NCBI GenBank assembly: GCA_021199335.1
Contig: JAJQIG010000003.1
Location: forward strand, 1 to 36,771
Source of the DNA: Oscillospiraceae bacterium
GTDB lineage: Bacteria > Bacillota > Clostridia > Oscillospirales > Ruminococcaceae
Direction: 5' to 3'
Length of the DNA: 36,771 bases
The notes below the pieces were generated by a model. That model made no database searches and was not told where the DNA came from. It worked only from the letters and a program-made list of their open reading frames with translations. Every line of letters starts with the position of its first letter. Position 1 is the stretch's first letter. The position numbers were made by a program, and so were the translations under genes. Positions 16,122 to 24,942 of the stretch are shown here, piece by piece.

Positions 16122-16956
16122 GGAGCTTTACTGCAATAACCTCCAGATGAATAAAAAGAGCGGTCGGGACATTTATCGTACAGAAAAAAGATTAGGCTAC
16201 AGGGATAAATTGTGCCACGGTTGCGGTTGATGATTCCGATAAGGCGAAGATGTTTTGGCGGAACATTTTGAGAAAAGCAGGAAGGCATAATTAGAATTAT
16301 TATTTCATAAAAATCAGCCGCACGATATAGGCGAAAATGCCGGTATCCTGCGGTTTTCTGTATATTTCACAAATTTTGGCTCATTGGAGTCAAGCCTATG
16401 CTTGATTTGAAACGCTATCTGTTGTTTGTACAGTTGATTCGTGATTACTTATTGATAAATACGGATCCTCCGAGTATGTACAACCAACAAACGAAAGATA
16501 TATCAAAGTGCTCAAAAGTAATTTATCTATTTTCACAGAAATATTTCTCATCTGTATCTTATCTGATTTCCTTATTCTCAAGCTCCTTATCAGGAAGCTT
16601 TGCCATAGCGATTTCAAGCTCGCTTTGTTCCTCCTCCTTTAACGCCTCGGTATTTATTTCGACTGTTACCGCAGTTGTGCCTGAGGCTGCCGTTCAGCAT
16701 TGTAACGGTTGGAGAATACGTATCGGACGCAAGTTATACCATATAATAAAATTTATGCCAAATCGGTCGAGAAAAAATCCGCAATAATTGAAAGCGGCAT
16801 ATCACATATTCTCTTTTTTCGTGTATCACCACAGTGTTTACAATTTATATATATGTTAATTTTTTTATCGTATAATGTAAGCGGAGGTTTTGTTTAGCGA
16901 TAATTATAAAAAGTCGCTTATACTATGTCATCTGAATTTTATTATATGGGGGAGAA
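16122..16956. other. Gene-poor stretch with protein scraps
   Basis: No intact gene is supported in these 835 nt. On the plus strand about 16200-16290 there is a short open scrap ending in FWRNILRKAGRHN before a stop, with no start or RBS. On the minus strand a better protein-like fragment lies at 16559-16693. A TATAAT at 16871-16876 stands before the LRR gene without a matching -35. The stretch looks like a graveyard of deleted genes. Confidence 0.5.
16559..16693 (-). pseudogene. C-terminal remnant of an unknown protein
   Basis: This 44-codon open stretch runs from a TGA to a TAA without a start codon. It reads like a genuine protein end: TAVTVEINTEALKEEE, then a helical EIAMAKLPDKELENKE tail. 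Charge pattern and helix propensity suggest former coding sequence. I do not recognise the family. Confidence 0.35.
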
Positions 16957-18522
16957 TTGGAAATTAAAAGATTAACAGCGGCTCTGCTTGCACTGTTGAT
17001 GGCGTTATCGCTGTCAAGCTGCGCAGAGAAAAACGAAACCGATGATAACAACGATACGGTATTGATGGTGACGGGAGAATCGGAAGAAGCATCAACGGAA
17101 ACCAAGGCAGAAACAACCACGGAAACCGAGGCTGAAACCACCACAGAGGAAACAGCAACCGAACCTGAGGAGGAGATAGTTCCATTCAAGTGCGAATATA
17201 CATATTCCAGCAACGGTGTGGCGACAATCACAGACTACCTTGGCGATGAAACCGATGTGGTTGTTCCGGAAACGATTGACGGTTACACTGTGACGGCGAT
17301 TGGTGATGGAGCATTTAGAAATGAAAAAGAAATCACATCCATTGTACTTCCTGACACGGTAACCTCAATTGGTTATAATGCATTCAGTGACTGCAAATCA
17401 CTGAAGGAGCTTTCAATACCAAGCTCCGTTAATTCAATCGGTTCCCGTGCCTTTCATAATACACCCTGGTATTCACTCCATAAGGACGGATATTTTGTCA
17501 TTGCTGACAACTGTCTGATAGCGTACACGGGCAACGAAGCCGAAGTAACCGTTCCTGAAGAGGTGCGTTTGATTTGTACCTCAGCTTTTCGCAATGATGC
17601 TTGTGATAATATAGTAACAGTTACACTTCCCAAATCAGTAACTGTAATAGATGACAATGCATTTTCACTTTGTCATTCTTTGGAGAGTATAAATTTACCG
17701 GATTCTATAACTTCAATAGGGAATTCAGCCTTTCGCAATACACGTTTAACAAGCATAAGACTTCCTGAGAACCTGAAAAACATTGGTGATGATGCTTTTC
17801 AAATAAGTAATTTGTAAACTGTGAAAGTACCCGAAAATTTGGAACTAACATCGGTCGGTAGCGACCCATTCACCGAGATTAAATGGTACAAAAATCAAAT
17901 AAAATCAGGCGTTGAATATGAATATATAATCATCGGCAAAGCAATTTTAGGACCAAATTATAAAAATATCTTTTCGACTGATGTGGTGGTTCCGGATACT
18001 GTTAATGCAATTGCAGCTGATGCCTTTAGTGGCTATGTCGTTACTAGCATCACCATGTCCGATTCTGTTACTTATATAGGAACAGGTGCTTTTAGATACT
18101 GCTCTTTCAGGAGTGTAACTCTTTCAAATTCCCTCACCGAAATTAAAGATAATATGTTTTACGGTTCCTCACTTACCGAAATAATTCTGCCGGACAATTT
18201 GACATAAATAGGTAATTACGCATTCTATGGAAATAACATTTTATCGGAAATCACAATTCCGGATTCGGTAACGGTTATCGGTGCTCACGCATTCGACGGT
18301 TGCGACCAGTTGGTTGAAATCAAAATACCCGATTCGGTAACATGGATAGGAAGCTGTGCATTTCAAAATTGTGACAACCTTTCAAGGGTGACCCTGCCGG
18401 ATGGAATAAGCTATCTTGGCAGCGGTTCATTCGATGAAAACGTAATAGTTACATATAAGGGTACGAATTATGTATTCGACAGTGAATTTAAGGATTTATA
18501 CGCTGCAATTAGCGGTGAATAG
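16957..18522 (+). pseudogene. BspA-type leucine-rich-repeat lipoprotein gene with two in-frame stops
   Basis: A single reading frame of 522 codons runs from a TTG start (GGGGG upstream) to 18522, interrupted by TAA at 17815-17817 and TAA at 18205-18207. The N-terminus is a lipoprotein signal (LSLSSC) followed by a Thr/Glu repeat linker (about residues 45-75). The rest is LRR_5 repeats of the form LPDSVTSIGNYAF, each about 23 residues. The repeat register continues unbroken across both stops: DDAFQISNL-stop-TVKVPEN and LPDNLT-stop-IGNYAF. The stops replace repeat residues (probably Lys and Ser) by one base change each. The first 286 residues could still be made as a shortened lipoprotein. Intact versions are surface adhesins or glycan-binding proteins. 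Confidence 0.85.
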
Positions 18523-18542
18523 ATATCTGCTGTCCTTTTTTG

Positions 18543-18582
18543 AATACTCCCACAGCTTTTTTTGAATAGCTGTGGGAGTATT
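18543..18582. terminator. Long inverted repeat between convergent genes
   Basis: AATACTCCCACAGCT (18543-18557) is perfectly complementary to AGCTGTGGGAGTATT (18568-18582), giving a 15-bp stem. There is no clear U-tract after either arm; T residues sit in the loop. It probably ends transcription from both sides. The right arm reaches the stop of the minus-strand lipoprotein gene. Confidence 0.55.
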
Positions 18583-19012
18583 ATTGCACCCTACAGTCAA
18601 AAGCACGAAATGCGGCTGTAATATGTAATGAGATAAGATCAGCTATATACAATAATACAGCACAGCAACCTCTCACTGTGCTGCTTTCTACTACTGTTGC
18701 ACTCGTACAGGTCTGTTCACTGCCGCTTGCATCTAAATATTTAACATTGGAAACTGTTTCCGCACTTGCCTGTATCGACACGCCCGACTTAATCTGTAGA
18801 TTCTCGTTCAGTTCCGAAATCCTTTCTTCGGCGGCATCAACAGTCGTAGGAGATTCGTTGCCGAGGATAATTATTTCCTGCAGTGTATGATCGGTAATCG
18901 AAAATTCCACAGCCTGTGCGGCTGATGTTTTATCTTTGCTTGACGAAGAATTTGCCGTACACCCACACAAAAGCATTGCAAATGAAACTATTATCGCAAA
19001 CTGCTTTTTCAT
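18581..19012 (-). CDS. Small lipoprotein of unknown function
   Basis: A 143-residue predicted lipoprotein: signal peptide with lipobox LCGC, then a Ser/Lys-rich linker and a mixed helical region (ITDHTLQEIIIL, DAAEERISELNENLQ). Its ATG overlaps the stop of the GH31 gene (TGATG), so it is translated together with it. The last 30 or so residues are hydrophobic and cysteine-containing, and differ in character from the rest. They end inside a long inverted repeat, so the original C-terminus may have been lost by a frameshift or deletion. I recognise no family. The tight coupling suggests a partner of the glycosidase or a passenger gene. Confidence 0.6.
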   Translation of the reverse strand: MKKQFAIIVSFAMLLCGCTANSSSSKDKTSAAQAVEFSITDHTLQEIIILGNESPTTVDAAEERISELNENLQIKSGVSIQASAETVSNVKYLDASGSEQTCTSATVVESSTVRGCCAVLLYIADLISLHITAAFRAFDCRVQ

Positions 19013-21828
19013 CAAACGTTGTCCCGCCTTTCTATTCTCACAGTTTCAATATCTCCCATTCCATCAACAACCTCTATCCGCAATGATTTCTGCCCCGTGC
19101 CTATGTCTACGTCAGCCTTCCCATCAACAAGCGCTGTGACAGAGTTATCAATGGATATTTCAATCCCCGCACTATCCAAATTACCATCCACGGTTACTTC
19201 GTAAAGTCCTTCCTTTGCTGAGGAAATTGTGTATTCAAGCCATTCGCCCTTCTCAAGAGATTTTATGCACAGGCTATCGTTTACATTGGCAATTCCTGCG
19301 TTATCGTCACGGTAAACTGCCGTTTCGGGGGAGATATTTTTATGAAAAGCAACGCCCTCGCCGCCCCTATCATAATGTATAGCCTGAATAACGCAGGGAA
19401 CGGATGCGGGGGGATAAATATATGGAAGCTTGCCCGATATATTTTCCTCCGAAAACGGTTTGAATTCATCATAAATTTTGCTCGAATCTAGAGGAATCTC
19501 AAGATAATTTTCATTGTTATCGAGGAACATTTTAACGTGCAGGACACGGTTAAACTCATCGAAATACGCTCTGTCCGAATCCGCGTTTTTTACCCCTGCA
19601 AGCCTATTTACGCTGTCAATTTTTCTGCCGTTCAGCATAATGCACATTGGCGCCTTTTTCATATGGATATGTGCGGTAAGCTCCTTAACCGAAAACTTAT
19701 CGTTACTTGCGCAGATACTTATTTTCAATAAATTATCCGTTTCACGGCAGATAATTTTCTCGGCTGTGTAATCGCCCTTCAAATAATTGTCGGTAAATCC
19801 GTCATCGGCATAAATTATGCACTCGGAATTGCCGTTCGGATAGACTGACGCTTCAAGCCTTTTGAAATCTATCTCCCGTGTATTAAGGACATCCTCGCTC
19901 ATTGGGATAATTCCTCCGGCTTTCACAAAAACGGGTATGCGACTTTGTGGGGCGTAAACCTCGTACTCCTTTCCGCCCTCATAAACGTAGTCGTAATCAA
20001 AATCATACCACTTACCCTCGGGGAAATACACCTTGCGGAAATTTTTTTGCGCTTCAAGCACAGGTGCGACAAGCATATTTTCACCGAAAAGATACTCGTC
20101 CTCAATTTCATACGCCCTCTTATCATCGGGATAGTGCCAGAATAACGGGCGCATAATCGGAGTGCCGTTCAGATGGTTTTCATAATAAAGCGAGTAAACA
20201 TACGGTATAAGCCTATATCTCAGCTTTATGTAATGCGAAATGCCGTCAAATGTGATTTCATTGTAACGGTACGGAACCGATTCCCCTCCTGCGTGATGGG
20301 TTCTCAAAATAGGCGTAAAGCAGCTGAACTGTACCCAACGTTCGTAAAGCTCGGCGTGCTCGATTCTATCATTGTGGTAGAGGTTATACGGGCAGCTTTC
20401 GTTATTTGTCGGAGATAAAAATCCGCCCGTATCGCACGTCCACATGGCTATTCCGCAAAGCTGTGTGTTCAATGCTTCGGGAATATGCGCTTTAAGCGTG
20501 CCATATTCCGAGTAAATATCCCCTGTCCACAATGCGGTTGGGTTTCGCTCGATTCCCGCCGTGCCTGTTCGTGTTAAGACGAATGAACGCTTTCCCGGGG
20601 AGTGCTTTTTCATCATATTGTGGTAGGTTTCGGAAACGGCATTGCTGAAAATATTATGCACCTCTGCTCTGCTTCCGCCGAAATAGACCGTGTTTTCCGC
20701 ATCTCCCTCAGGCTCGGTTAAATCAAGCCACCACGCTTCGACACCATCGTCCATAACCCTTTCTATCTGCGGGAAAAGCCATTTCTCCGTTTCGGGGTTG
20801 GTAAAATCCATCAGCTTTCCGCTGTAATGCCCACAGGTTACGGGGTTTCCGTCTGTATCAAGGGCGAGTATTCCTGCCGATACGGCGCTTTCAAATGTGT
20901 CGCTGTCCTCCTTCAGCATAGGTCCCGAATTTGACGCCATAAAGTGAATGCCGTATTTTTCACGATAATATTTAATTTTTTCCGCACTTTTTCCTCCCCA
21001 ACGGTCTGCCCATTTATAGTTGTTGAAATACTGCGCCCAATCAAAATCAAAAACAATGCTGTCAAGGGGAACTCTTTCCTTTTCAAATGTGTAAATTACA
21101 TCATCGATTTCTTCCCAATCCCAAAATGAACATTTGCTTTGCATATATCCAAGCACCCAAAGCGGAGGGAGCGCCGCTCTGCCGATTATTTCTGAATATT
21201 TGCACACAATTTCGGGTATGCTTTCCCCCGAAAAGAAGTATATTTTACAAGCGCCGTTTGGAGCGAAAATTTTAAGCTTATCACCCTCATTTTTGCATAT
21301 ATCAACCGTAAGATTGCAGGTATTGTCAAGGTAAATTCCATACGGTTTATTTTTGCCCGAGCTTATAATAAAAGGAATTGGGAAATCCGCTGTAACATGG
21401 TTTTGATTTATACGCTGTCCCGTCAGCATATCACGAACCGTTCCGCGTCTGTCAAGCCTGCCGAACGCAATATCGTTATCCTCGCCCAGGCCGTAGATAT
21501 GCTCATTTTCCGCAATGTCAAAAACAAGCTCAAAGCCTATTTTTTTGTCGGAATTACGGCTATTATCGGCATATGTGCAGGATGCTGAATTTTGGTTCCC
21601 ATAAAAAAAAGCAATTGAACCGCCGAGCTTGGAAATTTTCGCAGAAATTACATCCGCTTCCACCAAAAAGCTGTCATCCTTTTCGGTAAGATGGCTTTCA
21701 ATTTCATTAAGCGGAAGGATTGCCCCTGAATAGGGGTGGTTTATCCCGTCCAAAATTTCAATGCAAATCAAGCCGGGCGCATATGCGGTTACCTCTGCGG
21801 TAAAATCATCTGTATGTACAACATTCAT
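19012..21828 (-). CDS. Glycoside hydrolase family 31 with C-terminal carbohydrate-binding-like domain
   Basis: A 938-residue alpha-glucosidase or alpha-xylosidase type enzyme with no signal peptide, so probably cytoplasmic. An N-terminal beta-sandwich (1-220, with ENEHIYGLGED) precedes the catalytic barrel: FDFDWAQYF, WWLDLTEPEG with the nucleophile Asp near residue 367, and TGDIYSEYG with the acid/base Asp near 435. SCFTPILRTHH and the proximal C-terminal sheet follow. The last about 130 residues (GGEGVAFH, KGEWLEYTI, SLRIEVVDG) look like a CBM6/CBM35-type module. The start has GGAGG 8 nt upstream. It lies just downstream of an AraC regulator, the likely activator, and is coupled to a small lipoprotein gene. 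Confidence 0.92.
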   Translation of the reverse strand: MNVVHTDDFTAEVTAYAPGLICIEILDGINHPYSGAILPLNEIESHLTEKDDSFLVEADVISAKISKLGGSIAFFYGNQNSASCTYADNSRNSDKKIGFELVFDIAENEHIYGLGEDNDIAFGRLDRRGTVRDMLTGQRINQNHVTADFPIPFIISSGKNKPYGIYLDNTCNLTVDICKNEGDKLKIFAPNGACKIYFFSGESIPEIVCKYSEIIGRAALPPLWVLGYMQSKCSFWDWEEIDDVIYTFEKERVPLDSIVFDFDWAQYFNNYKWADRWGGKSAEKIKYYREKYGIHFMASNSGPMLKEDSDTFESAVSAGILALDTDGNPVTCGHYSGKLMDFTNPETEKWLFPQIERVMDDGVEAWWLDLTEPEGDAENTVYFGGSRAEVHNIFSNAVSETYHNMMKKHSPGKRSFVLTRTGTAGIERNPTALWTGDIYSEYGTLKAHIPEALNTQLCGIAMWTCDTGGFLSPTNNESCPYNLYHNDRIEHAELYERWVQFSCFTPILRTHHAGGESVPYRYNEITFDGISHYIKLRYRLIPYVYSLYYENHLNGTPIMRPLFWHYPDDKRAYEIEDEYLFGENMLVAPVLEAQKNFRKVYFPEGKWYDFDYDYVYEGGKEYEVYAPQSRIPVFVKAGGIIPMSEDVLNTREIDFKRLEASVYPNGNSECIIYADDGFTDNYLKGDYTAEKIICRETDNLLKISICASNDKFSVKELTAHIHMKKAPMCIMLNGRKIDSVNRLAGVKNADSDRAYFDEFNRVLHVKMFLDNNENYLEIPLDSSKIYDEFKPFSEENISGKLPYIYPPASVPCVIQAIHYDRGGEGVAFHKNISPETAVYRDDNAGIANVNDSLCIKSLEKGEWLEYTISSAKEGLYEVTVDGNLDSAGIEISIDNSVTALVDGKADVDIGTGQKSLRIEVVDGMGDIETVRIERRDNV

Positions 21829-21860
21829 AAAAATTACCTCCGAAAATACTGTATATTGTA

Positions 21861-21866
21861 ATTATA
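21861..21866 (-). promoter_or_regulatory. Candidate activator-dependent promoter of GH31
   Basis: A perfect TATAAT (complement of 21861-21866) lies about 33 nt before the GH31 start. The expected -35 position reads GGATAA, a poor match. A small inverted repeat GAGG-N5-CCTC (21878-21890) overlaps the spacer. A good -10 with a bad -35 downstream of an AraC gene suggests activator control. Confidence 0.4.
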
Positions 21867-21900
21867 AAGCATTTTTGGAGGTTTATCCTCTGCTAAATTA

Positions 21901-22737
21901 TCATATTTTTTCTGTATATTGATGTGTGATTCTTTTCTTGAATTCATTTGGGGTACAATCAAATACTTTTCTGAAATTCGAGTAAAAATTGCTTGGCGTT
22001 TCAAAGCCGCATATACCGCAAATCTCCATTACACTCTGTTTATTTTCCGCAAGAAGCTCCGATGCATACAAAACTCTTTTTGAATTGATAAACTCGGTTG
22101 GGGTAAGTCCAAAATACTTTTTCATTTCACGATTAAGATGATTTTGCGATACACAGGCAAGCTCCAGCATTCGTTCAAGGCCAACAACAAAGTTATCACG
22201 CTTGTCCATCTCGGTTATCAAATTTTCCAGCCAATATGGAATTTTCACGGGCGAGGGGTTGGTTTCTGTCATTTCAAGTATAAGGCGGGAAATAACCGAC
22301 TTTGCGTATGAACGCTTTTTTTGCGGGTCCGTTATTGTTCCGATTTTGGAAAGCTCGGCTGTAAGCTTTTCCGCCATTGACGGGGGATATGTTATCTGCG
22401 GCGGAAATTCGCCGTTATTTATTTTATCAGCTGAAAGCTCGGTAAAGTCAATTATTTCCGACATTATTTCCTCGGCAATGCCTATAGAGAAAAGCTCCAT
22501 ATCGTAATGGTTAATAAAGCTGTACTCATGGCAATCCCTTGGGCGAATAAGCTCGGCAGTACCGGACACGCAGCACTCGCTGAAACCGTTAATATTATGC
22601 ACAGCACGTCCTTTTACAACGTAAAAAATCTCATAAAAATCATGCGTGTGAATGTGATAGGTTTCGCTAACGCTCATCTGATGCAGAAAACTGATCTTAC
22701 ATTCCCTATCCGCCATCGGAAGTGACAGCATTTCCAT
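21901..22737 (-). CDS. AraC family transcriptional regulator
   Basis: A 278-residue regulator. The N-terminal half (1-160) is a cupin-type sensor with the HIHTHDFYEIFYVVKG signature, typical for binding a sugar or its derivative. The C-terminal 95 residues carry two helix-turn-helix units: MLELACVSQNHLNREMKKYFG, then VMEICGICGFETPSNFYSNFRKVFDCTPNEFKK. It is followed by the GH31 gene after 72 nt and probably activates it in response to the glycosidase's substrate. It has a strong promoter of its own. A GGTAGG-type RBS precedes the ATG. Confidence 0.93.
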   Translation of the reverse strand: MEMLSLPMADRECKISFLHQMSVSETYHIHTHDFYEIFYVVKGRAVHNINGFSECCVSGTAELIRPRDCHEYSFINHYDMELFSIGIAEEIMSEIIDFTELSADKINNGEFPPQITYPPSMAEKLTAELSKIGTITDPQKKRSYAKSVISRLILEMTETNPSPVKIPYWLENLITEMDKRDNFVVGLERMLELACVSQNHLNREMKKYFGLTPTEFINSKRVLYASELLAENKQSVMEICGICGFETPSNFYSNFRKVFDCTPNEFKKRITHQYTEKI

Positions 22738-22770
22738 AATCTACACCTACCCCAAAATATCATTAATATA

Positions 22771-22799
22771 ATATTACCGCTAAAACGGTGTTTTGTCAA
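22771..22799 (-). promoter_or_regulatory. Promoter of the AraC regulator gene
   Basis: TTGACA (complement of 22794-22799) and TAATAT (complement of 22771-22776) are 17 nt apart. Confidence 0.75.
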
Positions 22800-22824
22800 T
22801 GGGGATTATGCCTTAACAGAATGC

Positions 22825-22862
22825 AAAAAAGCATCACCCCGCAATACGGCAGGGTGATGCTT
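22825..22862 (-). terminator. Terminator of the ABC transporter operon
   Basis: AAGCATCACCC (22829-22839) pairs with GGGTGATGCTT (22852-22862). Read on the minus strand the stem runs into six T residues (complement of 22825-22830). It is 24 nt past the stop of the last transporter gene. Confidence 0.85.
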
Positions 22863-22885
22863 AAAATTTCTTGCCAGATTAAAGT

Positions 22886-24928
22886 TTATGACACCTGTTC
22901 AAATTGGCTATTGTACAATTCGGCATAGAAGCCGCCCTGTTTAAGCAGTTCTTCATGATTACCCTGCTCGACAATGTCGCCGTTTCGCATAACCAATATG
23001 ATATCGGCGTTTTTGATTGTTGAAAGACGATGCGCTATAACAAAGCTTGTTCGCTTATCCGTCAATTTATCCATCGCTTGCTGTGTAAGCATTTCCGTCT
23101 TTGTGTCAACGCTGGAGGTTGCTTCGTCCAAAATAAGCATTGGACTGTTTTGAATCATGGCTCTGGCGATGGTCATAAGCTGTTTTTGTCCTGCGGAAAT
23201 TGCTGTATTATCGTGCAAAACAGAATCATATCCATTTGGCAATGCACGAATAAAATTATGGATTCCGCAAGCCTTGCAAGCCTCCATCATCTGCTCATCG
23301 GAAACGCCCTGTGTATTATAGAGAAGATTTTCCTTAACCGTTCCCTCAAAAAGCCATGTATCCTGAAGAACCATACCGAATTGGTTGTGTACAATGCTTC
23401 TCGGGATGCTTTCGGTGGAAATGCCGTCAATTAAAATAGTTCCCGCAGTCGGCTCAAAGAACCGCATAAGCAGATTGACCATTGTTGTTTTGCCTGCGCC
23501 TGTCGGTCCAACGATAGCAACCTTCTGTCCGGGCTTTACCTTTACACTGAAATTATGGATTATCTCCTTTTCGGGCGCATTTGGGTATGAGAATTTCACG
23601 TTGCGGAACTCTACCTCTCCGCGTACATTCTCTATACGTTCCGTTTTGGATGATTCATCCTCCATTTCTTCCTCCGACAAGAACTCAAACACACGCTCGG
23701 ATGCTGCCGCACAGGACTGAACCTGAGTCATAGCCTGAGAAATCTGGCGCATCGGTGATTCAAACAGACGGGTGTAAATCAAAAACGCTGTAATTACGCC
23801 GAATGAGATATTGCCGTTGATAATAAGAGCCGCACCGACAACGCAGACTGCCACATATCCCAAATTTCCGATAAAGGTCATAAGCGGCTGCATAAGGCCG
23901 GACAAGAACTGTGAACGGAAATTCGCTGTTTTTACCGCTTGATTCATGGATGAAAACTTATTTCTTACATCGTCCTCCGCGTTAAGGATTCGGATTACAT
24001 CATGACCGCTGTACATTTCCTCGATATATCCGTTAAGTACACCGAGGCTTTCCTGCCTTGCGGTAAAATATTTTTGCGAGTGGCTCATAATTACCACCAT
24101 CAGTACAAGTCCGATAACCGTTGCAAGGACGGTTGTTGTAGCCATAATCCAGTTGGTATAATACATCATGATAAGGCATCCAATAAACTGTGCGGCGGCG
24201 GTTACAAGGTTAGACAGGCTGTTTGACATTGCCTGACCTATCATATCAACATCATTGGTCATTCGTGAGAGCACATCTCCTGCGGCATTACCCGAGAAGA
24301 ATTTCAACGGCAGACGATTGATTTTCGTTTCAATATCTCCGCGAAGCTTTTTTGCGGTCCTCTGCGTTACTGTCTGCATGATATAATGCTGTGTAAAATT
24401 GCAGACTGCGCTTGCCAAATAGATAACAACCAATAGTACTGCAACGCTCAGTATACCGTCCATATCAATTCCTTCATCGGCATGGGCGGTTTGATACTCT
24501 TCACTTAATGTAATATTCGAGAGTATAGCCGCAGTTATTTCGCTGCTTGTATCGGTAAGGTCAAGGCTTGAAATGTCAATATCCTCTGCGCTTACTCCTT
24601 CGGGAAGGTAATCAAGAATGTTGATTTCCCCGCTCATAATGCGGTTTTGAATATCCTCAGCCATTTCCTGTGAGGAAACTCCGCCTGTAAGGCCGTCATA
24701 AATATAGTCGGTAAGCCTACTTATTTGATTTGGGCCAATAATGGTAAAAACTGCGGCAATTGCTGCAAGGACAAGCGAGAAAACAATAAGCCCCGCCTTA
24801 TCCTTAACATATGAAATAAGGCTTCCCAAAGCGCCTTTTGTATCCTTAGCTTTTCCGCCGCCCATTCCTCTCATAGGGCCTCTTCCCATTGGAGCGCCGC
24901 TGCGTGCGCCGCTGTTTGTTTCAGGCAT
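22886..24928 (-). CDS. ABC exporter half-transporter, catalytic partner
   Basis: A 680-residue membrane-plus-ATPase half-transporter. An unusual Gly/Met/Arg-rich N-terminal tail (about 1-30) precedes six transmembrane helices. A large insert of about 80 residues lies between helices 1 and 2 (about 75-165, acidic and Ser/Thr-rich). In the nucleotide-binding domain, Walker A is GPTGAGKTT near 474, the signature is ISAGQKQ near 575 (degenerate compared with LSGGQ), Walker B is LILDEATSSVD near 593 with the catalytic Glu, and the switch His is in VIAHR. It forms a heterodimer with the product of the gene 14 nt upstream, in the manner of LmrCD or BmrCD. Substrates are likely drugs or peptides. Confidence 0.93.
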   Translation of the reverse strand: MPETNSGARSGAPMGRGPMRGMGGGKAKDTKGALGSLISYVKDKAGLIVFSLVLAAIAAVFTIIGPNQISRLTDYIYDGLTGGVSSQEMAEDIQNRIMSGEINILDYLPEGVSAEDIDISSLDLTDTSSEITAAILSNITLSEEYQTAHADEGIDMDGILSVAVLLVVIYLASAVCNFTQHYIMQTVTQRTAKKLRGDIETKINRLPLKFFSGNAAGDVLSRMTNDVDMIGQAMSNSLSNLVTAAAQFIGCLIMMYYTNWIMATTTVLATVIGLVLMVVIMSHSQKYFTARQESLGVLNGYIEEMYSGHDVIRILNAEDDVRNKFSSMNQAVKTANFRSQFLSGLMQPLMTFIGNLGYVAVCVVGAALIINGNISFGVITAFLIYTRLFESPMRQISQAMTQVQSCAAASERVFEFLSEEEMEDESSKTERIENVRGEVEFRNVKFSYPNAPEKEIIHNFSVKVKPGQKVAIVGPTGAGKTTMVNLLMRFFEPTAGTILIDGISTESIPRSIVHNQFGMVLQDTWLFEGTVKENLLYNTQGVSDEQMMEACKACGIHNFIRALPNGYDSVLHDNTAISAGQKQLMTIARAMIQNSPMLILDEATSSVDTKTEMLTQQAMDKLTDKRTSFVIAHRLSTIKNADIILVMRNGDIVEQGNHEELLKQGGFYAELYNSQFEQVS

Positions 24929-24942
24929 AAATATGCACCTCC

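Noticed and set aside
16396-16617. A short minus-strand ORF with a lipobox-like FVGC
   Set aside because: No RBS, only about 25 residues after the possible lipobox, and it overlaps a better remnant frame.
16957-18522. Stop-codon reassignment or recoding of TAA in the LRR gene
   Set aside because: All other genes in the window end normally at TAA or TGA and no recoding signal is visible; nonsense mutation is simpler.
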